This document shows, in pieces, positions 53,787 through 63,739 of a stretch of DNA of 64,000 nt. A program made the position numbers and the translations under genes. How positions within the stretch are numbered: the first letter of the stretch is position 1; every line of letters starts with the position of its first letter. Origin of the DNA: JBBITI01 sp963735055 (GTDB taxonomy: Bacteria > Chloroflexota > Dehalococcoidia > Dehalococcoidales > UBA2162); assembly GCA_963735055.1 (NCBI GenBank), contig CAVTJN010000019.1, positions 248,001 through 312,000 on the forward strand, written 5' to 3'. The notes below the pieces were generated by a model that searched no databases, had not been told where the DNA came from, and worked only from the letters and a program-made list of their open reading frames with translations.

Positions 53787-55910
53787 CTAGATTCTGATGA
53801 TCGGGTTGACCACCCGGGCATCGGGCCACGAGCCGTAATAGACCAGCTGGTCTTCAGCCGGTTTCTTCTTCAGCCATTCGGTCTGGAACTCGTCATAGCT
53901 CCGCCCCAGGCGCAGGCGTTTCTCGTGCTCCAGCTTCCGGAGTTCTTGCGTCTTCGCTATGTCCGCCGTCCAGGTCGCCACATCATAGGCCACGTGATAC
54001 ACGTTGCCCGCCGTCCAGTCGGAGATGATTTCATTCCGGACATCGTCGACTACCGCCTGGGGCTCCCTCTCCAGCACGTCGCCATAACCCTTCCCCCCCG
54101 GCGCCCCGCCGCCGGCCGACAGCGACCCCTCGTAGGCCACCCGGGGCGGACGTGCGGTGCTCGTTGAGGGCAGAAAATAGTCGCCCTTGATGGCTCTGTC
54201 CCGGATCATTTCCTCCGGCGAGGTAGGGATGTTCTTCTCCCCCCGGGCCAGCAGCTCCAGTATGTTGCTGTTCTCAATGCCGACGCCGGGCGCGGCATTT
54301 GACGGATAGCCGCCGAAGAGTCCCTGGCCCACCAGCATCCGCGGAATGGGCGTACCACCACCGACCGTCCCGGCGCGCTTCGAAGACCGTACGCCGTAAA
54401 AGACGGTTGCCACATAGCCGCTGGCGCCGCCGCGGTACTTGCCGTTGCCCGGGCTGTCCTTCCGGTGCTTCTGCCACAGATTCAGGACCGGCTGGTCGGC
54501 CTCGGCCTCTTCACCGTCACTGCCGGTGGCGTGTACGGCCGACCGGAAGATCGAGCTGTCCATGCCGTCCGAATCCACCCGTGCCCCCTGCCCGCCGGTG
54601 TTCCTCGTCCAGCCGCCCCCGCCCTGACTTATGGAGGGGACTCCATGCTGGTTCATTCCCGATCCGAATCCAAAGCCGCCCGCCCCGCCGGCGCCGCCGA
54701 TCATCCCCCCCGTCCCCAGTATCTGGTTTTGGGGCGCGGCAATCGCCAGCCGGTCTTCGGTGCTGAACATCATGCAGGCAAAGAGCTTGGGCAGGAGCTG
54801 GGTGTTCAGCTCCCCGACCGGCGGGGCCATTGAAATGGCGGCGTCCCAGTTAGGACTGATTACGCTGCCGTCGGGAATCCGGAAGTCGATCGGCGCCATC
54901 GTTCCGGTGCAGACCGGCAAGTCCCAGAAACCGTGTGAGTACAAGTGCAGCGCCGCATAGCAGACCATGACCCAGGGGAAGCAGTTGTAGGAACTGTCGT
55001 TTTCCGGCGAGGTCCCGGTGTAGTCGAACAGAATATGGTCGCCTTCTTTGTGGGCGGTGCAGAAAATACGCCACAGGCCCGGCTTCGACCCGATGCCGCT
55101 CTGGAAGCACAGATTCCGGTAGGTCCCGTCATTCCAGCGGCGGATCCGGTTCCGGGCCCCTTCCTCCGCCACCACGATGGTCTTCCGCAGCAGGCCGCGT
55201 ACAAACCCATTCCCTTTTTGCGCCGCCAGCTGCTGCATCCGCAGTCTCAACCGGTCGACCGCCGTGCAGCGCGCCCTCGTGTCCAGGACCTGCTGCCGCG
55301 GGGCCCGGGAGATCCGGTTCACCAGCATCTCGATCATATCGTCGCTCAACTGGTAGTTCTCGGCGATCTTGATCGGCGTCAGGTTCATCCCCTCGTCGTA
55401 ACGGCTCTTGGCGTAGGCAATCATGCCGCCCGGAGCGATACCGCCGGTCTCATCCATGTGTGTCCCGGATGACGCCCAGGCGATCAGATCACCGTCGTGG
55501 AAGATGGGCATCAGCGCCAGCTGGTCGCAGTTGTGGATGCCGCCGTAGCTGGCCTCGTTGCAGTAGAAGATGTCGCCCTCGTGGACCCCGACCCGGGGGT
55601 TGTCATAGAAGTTGTTCATGATCCACTTGACCGGGTTTTGGGCCGTCACGCTGTGGATGAATGTGCCCAGGCAGGAACTGACGAGGTCCCCCGCCTTGTT
55701 GTGCAGGCCAACGATCAGGTCGCCGGAGAGGACCCAGTTGGAATTGCCCACCTTGGTGAAGACATCCTTGCACTCGGCCAGAATCATGTTTATCCGTTCG
55801 CTGTAGATCTCATAGTCCCCGGGCGCCAGCATCTCCAGACCGGCCAGCTCCTCTTGAGTGACCGGAGACGGCTTCAGAAATGCCATGACTTGTTCTTTTG
55901 TAGGCCGCAT
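53787..55910 (-). CDS. HyuB / acetone-carboxylase alpha-type subunit, copy 1
   Basis: 707 residues, intact, GGAGGAAAGAGGGAG upstream of the ATG. It belongs to the hydantoinase B/acetone carboxylase alpha (AcxB/ApcD) family: GNSNWVLSGDLIVGLHNKAG, NNFYDNPRVGVHEGDIFYCN, YGGIHNCDQLALMPIFHDGD, CTAHKEGDHILFDYTGTSPE and a late SAGGGAPGGKGYGDVLEREP. It lies 59 bases upstream of copy 2 and follows the HyuA-type copy 2 by 40 bases. With HyuA and gamma subunits it should form an ATP-dependent carboxylase for a ketone or aromatic ketone; the substrate is unknown. Confidence 0.9.
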   Translation of the reverse strand: MRPTKEQVMAFLKPSPVTQEELAGLEMLAPGDYEIYSERINMILAECKDVFTKVGNSNWVLSGDLIVGLHNKAGDLVSSCLGTFIHSVTAQNPVKWIMNNFYDNPRVGVHEGDIFYCNEASYGGIHNCDQLALMPIFHDGDLIAWASSGTHMDETGGIAPGGMIAYAKSRYDEGMNLTPIKIAENYQLSDDMIEMLVNRISRAPRQQVLDTRARCTAVDRLRLRMQQLAAQKGNGFVRGLLRKTIVVAEEGARNRIRRWNDGTYRNLCFQSGIGSKPGLWRIFCTAHKEGDHILFDYTGTSPENDSSYNCFPWVMVCYAALHLYSHGFWDLPVCTGTMAPIDFRIPDGSVISPNWDAAISMAPPVGELNTQLLPKLFACMMFSTEDRLAIAAPQNQILGTGGMIGGAGGAGGFGFGSGMNQHGVPSISQGGGGWTRNTGGQGARVDSDGMDSSIFRSAVHATGSDGEEAEADQPVLNLWQKHRKDSPGNGKYRGGASGYVATVFYGVRSSKRAGTVGGGTPIPRMLVGQGLFGGYPSNAAPGVGIENSNILELLARGEKNIPTSPEEMIRDRAIKGDYFLPSTSTARPPRVAYEGSLSAGGGAPGGKGYGDVLEREPQAVVDDVRNEIISDWTAGNVYHVAYDVATWTADIAKTQELRKLEHEKRLRLGRSYDEFQTEWLKKKPAEDQLVYYGSWPDARVVNPIIRI

Positions 55911-55950
55911 ACTCCCTCTTTCCTCCTTACTCTCCGAGCAACCGCGAATC

Positions 55951-58132
55951 CTACATTATGATGCCGCTCAGATGCTCATTTATGGTGAACGTGCGTCCCG
56001 GGGGCAGCACGATGGACGTGTCGGTGGCTTCAATGATGGCCGGGCCTTCCAGCTTATTCCCGGGCTCGAGCCGGCCCAGATCATAGGTATCGGTAGGTTT
56101 GAAGCCGCCCAGTTCCGGCCAGTAAGCTTCTCGTTTCCCCTTGTGCGCTTCGCCGGCCACCTTTGTGCCTTTGAGCGGGTATCGGGGTATCTTCAGTTTG
56201 GGCGATATGAAGGTCGACCGGAGGACAAATGACGATATGTCCACCCCACCCTCGGGGAAGACGGACAGGGCGCTGTAGGCCTTGACGAACTCCCGCTCGA
56301 AGTTCTCATAGATTGCCAGGACATCGGACTTATCATTGACGAAGAGGCGGGGGGAGGGGACGCGGGTCATGTTCAGCTGGCCGCCGTACCTCATTTCAAG
56401 CTCCAGGGAAAACGCGGCCGACTCCGGCGGGATGCCCTGCCCCTGGAGATCGCGGATGGCGAGCCGCTGCAGATCGCGTACCACGTCGTTGAAGCGGGCG
56501 TAATCAGTGAAATACTCTCCCGTGCCCACGCCGCCCAGGCCGGCCGGCTGCTTGAACAGCACGTACTTGGTGGTCTCGTAGTACTGGACGACATCCATGA
56601 CCGCCGAACCCAGGGCGCAGAAGACCGGAGACGTGGGGAAGGTCACGATCTTCGGCACCCCGGCTTCAAAAGTGTAGCCGCAGCAGTGGGTCGGCCCGGC
56701 GCCGCCGAAGGAAAAGACCACGAATTCCTTCGGGTCACGGCCCTTCAGGATGGTCTCTTTGAATATTTCCCCGGCCATCAGGCCGTCAATGACCCGCTTG
56801 ACCAGCCAGGCGGCTTCCTCCAGTTCCATCTTCAGCGGTTTGGCGATCTTGTCCCGTATGGCCTCCCGGGCCTTCTGGACGTTGAGCGGCATGCTCCCGC
56901 CGTGAAAGTAGCTCGGGATTGATGTAGCCCAATACCACGTCGGCATCGGTTACCGTGGGGTCGGTCCCCCCCAGATCGTAACAGGCCGGCCCCGGCAGGG
57001 AGCCGGCACTCTGCGGTCCGACCAGCAGCCGGTTGCCCATGAGGGGGTCGACCCGGGCAATCGATCCGCCGCCGGCCCCGATGGACCTTGATTCAAGCAT
57101 GGTCAGTTCGACCGCCCAGCGGTCGATCACCGGATGGTACTGGTAGAAGCTGGGGCTGTTGTCCACAATCAGTCCCACGTCGAAACTGGTGCCCCCCATA
57201 TCGGTGGCCACGATGTTGTTGAACCCCTGCTCCTTACCGACGTACGCGGCGCCCACAATGCCGGCGGTGGGCCCGCCGTTGAAGGTATTCAGGGCGGTGG
57301 TGCGGAAGACCTCGGCCATGCCGCCGCTGTTGTGCACCATCATCAGGGCCTTCTTGTATCTCAGTCCCCGCAATTCGTCGCCCATCCCCTTGAGCTCATC
57401 CACCATTACCCGGTGGAGATAGGCGCACAGCATGGTCGCCACCATTCTCGGATACTCCCGCCAGCGCGGCGACACGTCCGATGACAGCACCACGATCTGG
57501 CTTCCCAGGTAGCTTTCGGGATACTGCCGCCGTATCAGCTCGCGAATCCGCTGTTCGTGAGCGGGATTGGCGTAGCTGTTGATCAGACACACCACGAATC
57601 CCTGGGCGCCCTGGTTCACCAGGTAGCGCAATTTGGCCAGCGTGTCCTCTTCGTCCAGCGGCCTGACTACTTTCCCGGCATAGTCCATCCGCTCTTTTAC
57701 GCCGACTATCATGTGACGCAGGATGACCGGCTCCGGCTTCCTCATCCGGGGGAGGTTCCGCATCTGGCCGAGTGGTATGCCGTCCCCCCACGACCCGCCC
57801 CTACCCGCCGACAGGGTATCCTCGAAATCCTCGGTGGTGACCAGCCCCAGACGCGGGCCCTTCCTCTCGATCAACCGGTTCACGGCCAGGGTGGTGGAAT
57901 AGCGGACCATGTCGGTTGACTCCAGCAGGTCCTCAAGTGAGATGTCCAGAGACACCACCGTCTCCCGCAGGGCTTGCATGAATCCCTTGGACAAGTCATA
58001 GCTGGTGGTCGGCGCCTTGCCGAAAACCATCTTGTCGCCGTAGCTTATCAGACAGTCGGTGAAAGTACCGCCGATATCGACGTTGATGCTGGCTCTGGGT
58101 TTCGCGCCGTTCCCCTCCTCGTGTGGAGTCAT
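55951..58132 (-). CDS. HyuA / acetone-carboxylase beta-type subunit, copy 2 (frame break at 56914)
   Basis: N-terminal frame 56786-58132 with ASINVDIGGTFTDCLISYGD (ASKHA phosphate loop), KGPRLGLVTTEDFEDTLSAG, HNSGGMAEVFRTTALNTFNG and ATDMGGTSFDVGL. At GYINP the frame breaks: minus-strand AAT CCC [G] AGC TAC reads on as NPSYFHGGSMPLNVQKAREA to the C-terminal domain and AIIEATDTSIVLPPGRTFT. Removing one G at 56914 restores one protein of about 726 residues. It overlaps the gamma subunit gene by 4 bases (ATGA). HyuA-type subunits bind and use ATP to activate the substrate or bicarbonate. The break is at the same homologous base as in copy 1. Confidence 0.85.
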
Positions 58133-58485
58133 TTGGTGTCTCCTTGTCCCGCTTCCGCCCGGGCGTATTTTTCTTTCAGCTTGTCGATATCCATCTCGAT
58201 GTCGTGCGTAATCGGATGCCCCGGCGGCAACACCTCATTCTCGATCATGACCGCACAGCCGGGGCAATAGAACTCCACGATCCGGCAGATCTCCGGGTCC
58301 GGCGCGAAGCTCCCGTCCTCAAGGACCGGGTCATAGATTGTCCTCGGGTCTCGATCGTACACCAGGCATCCCTTCTTGTAGTTGTCCCGGGCGGAAACCA
58401 GCTCCCGGCCGCACCGGTTGCAGCACCACTTCTCCGTCTCCAGGTCGATATCCAGATACTCGGTGATTTGGATCTTCTTGGCCAT
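58129..58485 (-). CDS. Acetone carboxylase gamma-type zinc subunit
   Basis: 118 residues: IQITEYLDIDLETEKWCCNR, then CGRELVSARDNYKKGCLVYD and CRIVEFYCPGCAVMIENEVL. The C-x2-C and CPGC pairs match the zinc-binding acetone carboxylase gamma/Apc small-subunit family; it is shorter than AcxC (about 170). It lies 3 bases from the end of HyuA copy 1 and overlaps HyuA copy 2 by ATGA. It is probably a structural subunit. Confidence 0.88.
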   Translation of the reverse strand: MAKKIQITEYLDIDLETEKWCCNRCGRELVSARDNYKKGCLVYDRDPRTIYDPVLEDGSFAPDPEICRIVEFYCPGCAVMIENEVLPPGHPITHDIEMDIDKLKEKYARAEAGQGDTK

Positions 58486-58488
58486 CAG

Positions 58489-60539
58489 CTATTCCTCCTC
58501 CATGACGCCGTTCAGGTGGCGGTCGACCGTGTACCGGCTGCCCGGCGGCACCAGCACCGTGGTGCTCACGCTCTCCACGAAGGCGAGACCGCGCACTACA
58601 TTTCCGCATTTCAGCCGGCTCTGCTCGTAGACCATGGCGTCCCGGACGCTCCCGTCCCAGTAAGCCGGCCGCTTCGCCCTTGAGCGCCGCAGCCGGGTCC
58701 TCGCCCGCCGCTTCATGGACCGGAAACTCGGGATCGGGCAGATGGCACCACGCCTTCAGTCTCAGCTCTTTCACAAATACCCGGTCGTGTTCTCCGCAGG
58801 CCAGGGCCCGTGCCCGGTAGAGGTCGGCCAGGTTGGCCACGTCGTCCTTGCCCTTCAGCGACAGCGGCGCCCACTTGACGGCGATCCGCAGCGGATCATG
58901 CTCGGAAGACATCATCACTTCCAGCATCAGCGAGACTTTCGACCGGTCGAGACCTTCGCCCTCCATGTCGAAGTAGGCGTCCGCGGCCATCGCCTCCGCC
59001 GCCTGATTGAAGTCGGCCAGTGCGCCGTCGCCCACCGCCGTCAGCTCCAGGCTCTTGGCCACACTGTAACCGTGCAGGATGTCGGTCGTCGACGAACCGA
59101 AGGCGCAGAACTGGGCGCCGAACGGGAAGAAATAGGTCTTGCCGATACCCGCTGCCCGGGCGATCGTGGGACAGGAAAGGCCGCCGCTGCCGCCGAAGGC
59201 GAACATCGTGGCGTCCTTTGCCTCAATGCCTTTTGTGGTCAGGAACTCCTTGACCAGGTCGGCGCACTGCTTCGTCATCTGGTCCACCGCCGCCTGGGCG
59301 GCCGCTTCTTCGGTCACCTTAAGTGCGTCGGCGGCGCGCCGCTTGATCGCCGCCCGCCCCTTGCCCGGATCGAGTTTCCTGCGCCCCCCCAGGAAGTAGT
59401 TCGGGATCAATGTAGCCCAGGGTGACCCAGGCATCGGTCAGGCAGGCGTTGGCGCCGCCCAGGCCGAAGCAGGCCGGACCCGGAATACCCCCGGCGCTCT
59501 CCGGCCCCACCGTCAGCTGCTTCGATTTGGCATCGACTCGCACTATCGAGCTGCCGCCGGCGCCGATCGAGGCCGTCTCAATGGCGGACTCCTTCACCGG
59601 TATGCCGCCCAGGTCCTTTTCCTCGGTACGGCTGGGTTCACCATGTCGCACCAGGCCGACGTCGGTGCTTGTGCCGCCCACGTCCACCGTAACCACGTTA
59701 TCGATGCCGTAGCTGCGGGCGAGGAACGCAGCACCGAACAAGCCGGCCGCCGGACCCGAGTCGCAGGTATCAATCGCCTTCGTCTTGGCCACACGGCAGA
59801 CCCCGCCGGTGGCATGCACGATCAGTAACGGCCACTTGAACTGGTTCTTTCGGACATCTTCGTCCGCCTTGTACAGATAGTGCGCCATCTCCTGGTGGAT
59901 GTAGGCATCTATCAGGGCGGCGTTGGTGCGGTACCGGTCGTCCATTTCGCTGCTTATTTCGGTGGACAGCAGCAGCGGCACCGTACCCAGATAGTGCGCC
60001 GGATAGTTGGCCAGCACTATGTCGCGGCACGCCTTTTCATGGGCCGGATTTATCGGCGACCGGGACAGGCTGATCACGATGCGGCGCGCCCCTCGCTCGA
60101 GCAGCGCCTTTACGCCGCTGAGCAGCTGGGCACTGTCCGGCGCGGTAATCGAGGTTCCGTCGGTTCCCATTTCCTCGTCGATGCACAGGATCATGTCGCC
60201 CGGCACCAGGAAATTGACCGCCGAATTCGCCGCGTCCGGTGGCGTGTAGGCGTTTTCACCGGGGCCGCGCGTTGTGATCAGGCCCAGCTTGGGTCCGGAG
60301 GCGTTGATAAGCGCATTGGTGCCGATAGTGGTCGAAAGCCGCACCGTATCCGTCTGCGGCAGCAGCTGCCGGGCCGACTCGTAGCCGAGCTTCTTGGCCG
60401 CCTCCTCGATGCACTCGATGAAGCATAGAGTCAGATCGTGCGGCGTGGTCGGCACTTTCACCGTTTCGATCTTGCCGTTACCCCTGACAAAACCGTCGGT
60501 GAAAGTCCCCCCTGTGTCGATGTCAATGCTGTACCCCAT
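58489..60539 (-). CDS. HyuA / acetone-carboxylase beta-type subunit, copy 1 (frame breaks at 59402 and 58675)
   Basis: ATG 60539 after GGGAGG. The first frame (to 59319) carries YSIDIDTGGTFTDGFVRGNG, LIVHATGGVCRVAKTKAIDT and VDVGGTSTDVGLV, then SIGAGGSSIVRVDAK. At GYIDP the frame breaks: GAT CCC [G] AAC TAC continues as DPNYFLGGRRKLDPGKGRAA. Near the C-terminus GGC [G] AAG continues as KGKRPAYWDGSVRDAMVYEQ, ending VDRHLNGVMEEE. Removing one G at 59402 and one at 58675 restores about 682 residues. First break is at the same conserved GYI(D/N)P site as in copy 2. It heads the operon HyuA-gamma-HyuA-HyuB-HyuB, an order like acetophenone carboxylase apcABCD. Confidence 0.85.
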
Positions 60540-60717
60540 CATACCTCCCAATTTCTATGGATAAGTTAGCCGCCGGCGGAATGCTATTTTCGCCGAACCT
60601 GGGCGCCGGAAGCAGCGCAAATAATAAGGGACCTGCGTGGACAACACTATGAGCGCACACTCTTCTTCTCATGAAAATCCCATCGGTGTCCGGTGTCTCG
60701 GCCCGGATTGGGACAAG

Positions 60718-61149
60718 TCAGACTTCTAAATTGTCCCGCACCCTCTCCATGATCCGCTTCGCTGTTTCCACTTCTTCCGGACCGATACCCTGATACGCCC
60801 GGTCCACCACCGTGCGCCCGGCGCCGGAAATCCCCTCCCACACCTCCGCCGCCCGGGGTGTCGGCACCACCAGCTTGACGCGTTCGTCCGACCGGTGGCG
60901 GTGGCGTACCACCCAGCCGTCCCGCTCCATGCGGTCGACCAGCCGCACGCCGGTTGCCCGCGTGATCGAAAGGCGGGCCACCAGCTCCCCCTGCGACAGC
61001 GGTCCCGAGGCAATCAACTGGGCCAGGGCGACATACTGGGCCGGGCTGACACCGCTCCCTTTGAGCTCTTTTTCGACCGCGCTGACAAACGCCTTAACGG
61101 TCAGGTTGCAGTGGTATCCCAGGCTTTCGTACGGATGGAGTACTGCCAA
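60718..61149 (-). CDS. MarR-family transcriptional regulator
   Basis: 143 residues from TTG 61149 (AAGGGAC upstream). Winged helix of the MarR family: VSPAQYVALAQLIASGPLSQ, GELVARLSITRATGVRLVDR (recognition helix) and the wing DGWVVRHRHRSDERVKLVV. The first 30 and last 30 residues form the dimer helices. It lies 180 bases upstream of the carboxylase operon on the same strand, so it probably represses it and itself. A palindrome overlaps its own promoter (61173-61206). Its ligand is unknown but is likely a substrate or intermediate of the pathway. Confidence 0.88.
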   Translation of the reverse strand: MAVLHPYESLGYHCNLTVKAFVSAVEKELKGSGVSPAQYVALAQLIASGPLSQGELVARLSITRATGVRLVDRMERDGWVVRHRHRSDERVKLVVPTPRAAEVWEGISGAGRTVVDRAYQGIGPEEVETAKRIMERVRDNLEV

Positions 61150-61172
61150 CGGACATGTCCCTTGTCGCGGAT

Positions 61173-61206
61173 GTTAGTATGCTAACACCTATTCCTTTTT
61201 TGTCAA
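61173..61206 (-). promoter_or_regulatory. marR promoter with overlapping operator-like palindrome
   Basis: On the minus strand TTGACA (61201-61206), a 16-base spacer and TAGCAT (61179-61184) form a promoter for the MarR gene. A palindrome GTTAG-CATA-CTAAC (61173-61186) overlaps the -10. This is the classical placement for autorepression by a MarR dimer. Confidence 0.7.
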
Positions 61207-61405
61207 GTGTCGCATACCCCCCGGCGGGTGGGGAGTCGCCCCGGGGGGTCAATGCCCGGTGGATGGATCCCTTGAAAACACCCGCTTTTGGTGGTACCTT
61301 GGGTGTGATAATTCGGCCCGGCGTCACGCCCTCCTCGCTGCGCGCTCACGAAGCAGCGGATAGCCGGCGGACTCATGCGCCGGCCGCACAGCGAGGGAGA
61401 ATGAC

Positions 61406-62347
61406 ATGAAGAGTAACTGGGAACACGGTCACACCGGAATATTCGCCCGCGATTTTGACAAAACGCTGCACTACTACCGGTCATTAGGCCTGGCCCCGGA
61501 CCTTGGCCCGAGACAACGGCCGGCGCGCTCGGCGGCCGACAAGTTTGTGAACATTGAGTTCGGGCGGGTAGTAGACAACTACATCGATCCCAAGACGCCG
61601 TTCCTGGAGCTTCTCTATATCGGCGACCTCGAATTCGAAGTACTGCATGCGCCGGCCACGCGTCCCCGGGGCGAGGCGCTTTCCTACGGTGAAGGCGTTA
61701 ACCACCTCTGCTTTTGCGTGCCGGATATTGATGGGGAGACCGAGGTGCTGGTGGCCAAAGGCTTCCGGATTATCCAGGACGCCAAGTTGAATGACGTGCG
61801 TATCGAGGACTATCTGGATACGCGGGAGTTCGGCAATATCCTGCTGTCGCTGCGGCCCCTGCAGTCGGAAGATGCCAAAGCCAAGAAGGCTGGCTACGGC
61901 ATCGTCGACTGGAAGTACCGCGGCGTCGGCGCGGTGGTCAAAAACCTCGCCCGGACCGTGAAGTACTACCAGTCCATGGGCATTGCCTCGTTTCATACCG
62001 CGTCCACGTTTGACACCGCCTCGCTGAAAGATGTCAAGGTATACGGCAAGTCCACTAGGGCCGCCATCAAGGCCAGGACCCGGCTGATGAACATTGCCGG
62101 GGTGACTTACGATTTGATCGAGCCGGTTGAGGGCCAAGCCATCTACAAGGAGTCTCTGGAGCGGCGGGGCGAGGGCGTGATCAACCTTACCTTCGACGTG
62201 GCCGATCTCGAGCAGGAGACGGCCCGGCTGGCGGCGAAGGGGGTCGCGGTCGTTTTCAGCGGGAAGCCGCCAAGGGGCCCCGCCTTTGCTTACCTGGACA
62301 CCCGCAAGGACGGCGGTGATGTCATGATAAAGCTGGTACAGCGCTGA
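61406..62347 (+). CDS. Tandem VOC (glyoxalase/dioxygenase-fold) protein
   Basis: 313 residues with GAGGGAGAATGAC upstream. Two VOC half-domains: residues about 5-150 (HTGIFARDFDKTLHYYRSLG; YGEGVNHLCFCVPDIDGETE) and about 165-310 (GVGAVVKNLARTVKYYQSMG; RGEGVINLTFDVADLEQETA). Each half has the paired betaalphabetabetabeta pattern, and His/Glu candidates for a metal site are present. It could be a dioxygenase, epimerase or glyoxalase acting on a carboxylic acid intermediate. It is divergent from the MarR gene and followed by the E1 beta gene, so it likely belongs to the pathway, but no specific reaction is assigned. Confidence 0.8.
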   Translation: MKSNWEHGHTGIFARDFDKTLHYYRSLGLAPDLGPRQRPARSAADKFVNIEFGRVVDNYIDPKTPFLELLYIGDLEFEVLHAPATRPRGEALSYGEGVNHLCFCVPDIDGETEVLVAKGFRIIQDAKLNDVRIEDYLDTREFGNILLSLRPLQSEDAKAKKAGYGIVDWKYRGVGAVVKNLARTVKYYQSMGIASFHTASTFDTASLKDVKVYGKSTRAAIKARTRLMNIAGVTYDLIEPVEGQAIYKESLERRGEGVINLTFDVADLEQETARLAAKGVAVVFSGKPPRGPAFAYLDTRKDGGDVMIKLVQR

Positions 62348-62403
62348 TCTGTTGACCGGCCGGCGAAGCCGGCGAAGACGTTTTCGCCCAGGCAGGGAAT
62401 GAA

Positions 62404-63376
62404 ATGAAAGAGCTGATGTTCACCCAGGCGGAAAGCCAGGCGTTCGACGAGGAGATGGCGCGTGATCCGAACGTGTTCATCCTGGGGGAAGACATCGGTC
62501 TCTACTGGGGCGGCCCCTTCGGGCAGTTCCGCGGCCTGATCGAAAAATACGGACCGCAACGCGTCCGTGAGACGCCCGTTTCCGAGAAGGCGATCCTTGG
62601 GGGTGGGATCGGGGCGGCGGCGGTTGGGATGCGGCCCTGCGCCGCCATGATGTTCGTTGATTTCCTGGGCTGCGCCTTCGATGAGATGATCAACCAGCTC
62701 CAGATGCGCTACATGTTCGGCGGCAAGATCAAACTGCCGCTGACGATTCTGGCGAGTATCGGGGCGGGGTTCGGCGACGCCGCCCAGCACTCCAAGTCGA
62801 TGCTCGGCCTGCTCATGGGGGTAAAGGGCCTCAAGATCGTCGTCCCCTCCATGCCTTACGACGCTAAAGGCCTGTTGAAGACGAGCATCCGTGATGATAA
62901 TCCGGTACTGTTTCTGTCAGATAAGAAGCTGACGCCGGTCAAACAGCCGATACCCGACGAGGAGTATCTTATTCCGCTGGGGAAGGGCGATATCAAGCGC
63001 CCGGGGAAAGATGTCACTGTGGTGGCGCTGGCCTACATGGTACACGTGGCGCTGGCCGCCGCCGCGGAACTGCAGAAGGAGGGCATCAGCGTCGAGGTGG
63101 TCGACCCCCGCACCCTGGTGCCCCTCGACAAGCAGACGATCCTCGATTCGGTGAAAAAGACCGGCCGGCTGGTGACCATCTGCGAGGAGCCCAAGACCGG
63201 CAGTTCGTCGGCCCAGATTGCGGCGATGGTGGCCGAGGAAGGCTTCGACTATCTCGACGTGCCGCTCGAAGATCGTGGCCTGCCCGGATACGCCTGTTCC
63301 CTATTCGCCGGTGCTGGAAAAGTACTACATGCCGGATGAAGCCCGCCTGATCAAAGCCATCAGGGAAATCCTGTAG
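62404..63376 (+). CDS. 2-oxoacid dehydrogenase E1 component, beta subunit (frame break at 63268)
   Basis: About 323 residues. TPP-dependent E1 beta with LGEDIGLYWGGPFGQFRGLI, VRETPVSEKAILGGGIGAAA, GMRPCAAMMFVDFLGCAFDE and EVVDPRTLVPLDKQTILDS. As written it ends KVLHAG at 63339, but removing one G at 63268 (CTC[G]AAG) continues VACPDTPVPYSPVLEKYYMP to the normal C-terminus EIL at 63376. It is the pyrimidine-binding half of a pyruvate, branched-chain or acetoin dehydrogenase; an alpha subunit gene is not seen in the window. It lies 56 bases after the VOC gene, probably one operon. Confidence 0.9.
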
Positions 63377-63739
63377 CCGATATCACCGGCGGCTGCTTCT
63401 TGCCGGCCCGCGGTCATACCATCACAGCATCTCTTGGATCCACCTGCACGGTGGCGTCGCGTTCGAAACTTGGAGATATCGACAGATATTCAGCGAAAAT
63501 CGAGGCGTTACCACTGGATCAGCGATACCAATGATCTCCCATCGTCTCCTTTCCCTCTTGTATGCCGTTGGCCCAATTTGACACTATCGTCCTGGTACTA
63601 GTATTATGACATCGATATTACTGGTAACTTATTACTACTGAAATGGTAACAGTACAACGCTGGATGTTCTGGTCTGGAGTCTCGAATTCCGCAGGCTGTC
63701 GCGAAATGGTATTTCAGCGCTGCGGCGGAGGGTGCATCC
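63377..63739. other. Noncoding interval before PadR gene
   Basis: About 360 bases without a supported gene or clear terminator. GGAGGG at its right end is the ribosome site of the PadR gene. Confidence 0.4.
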
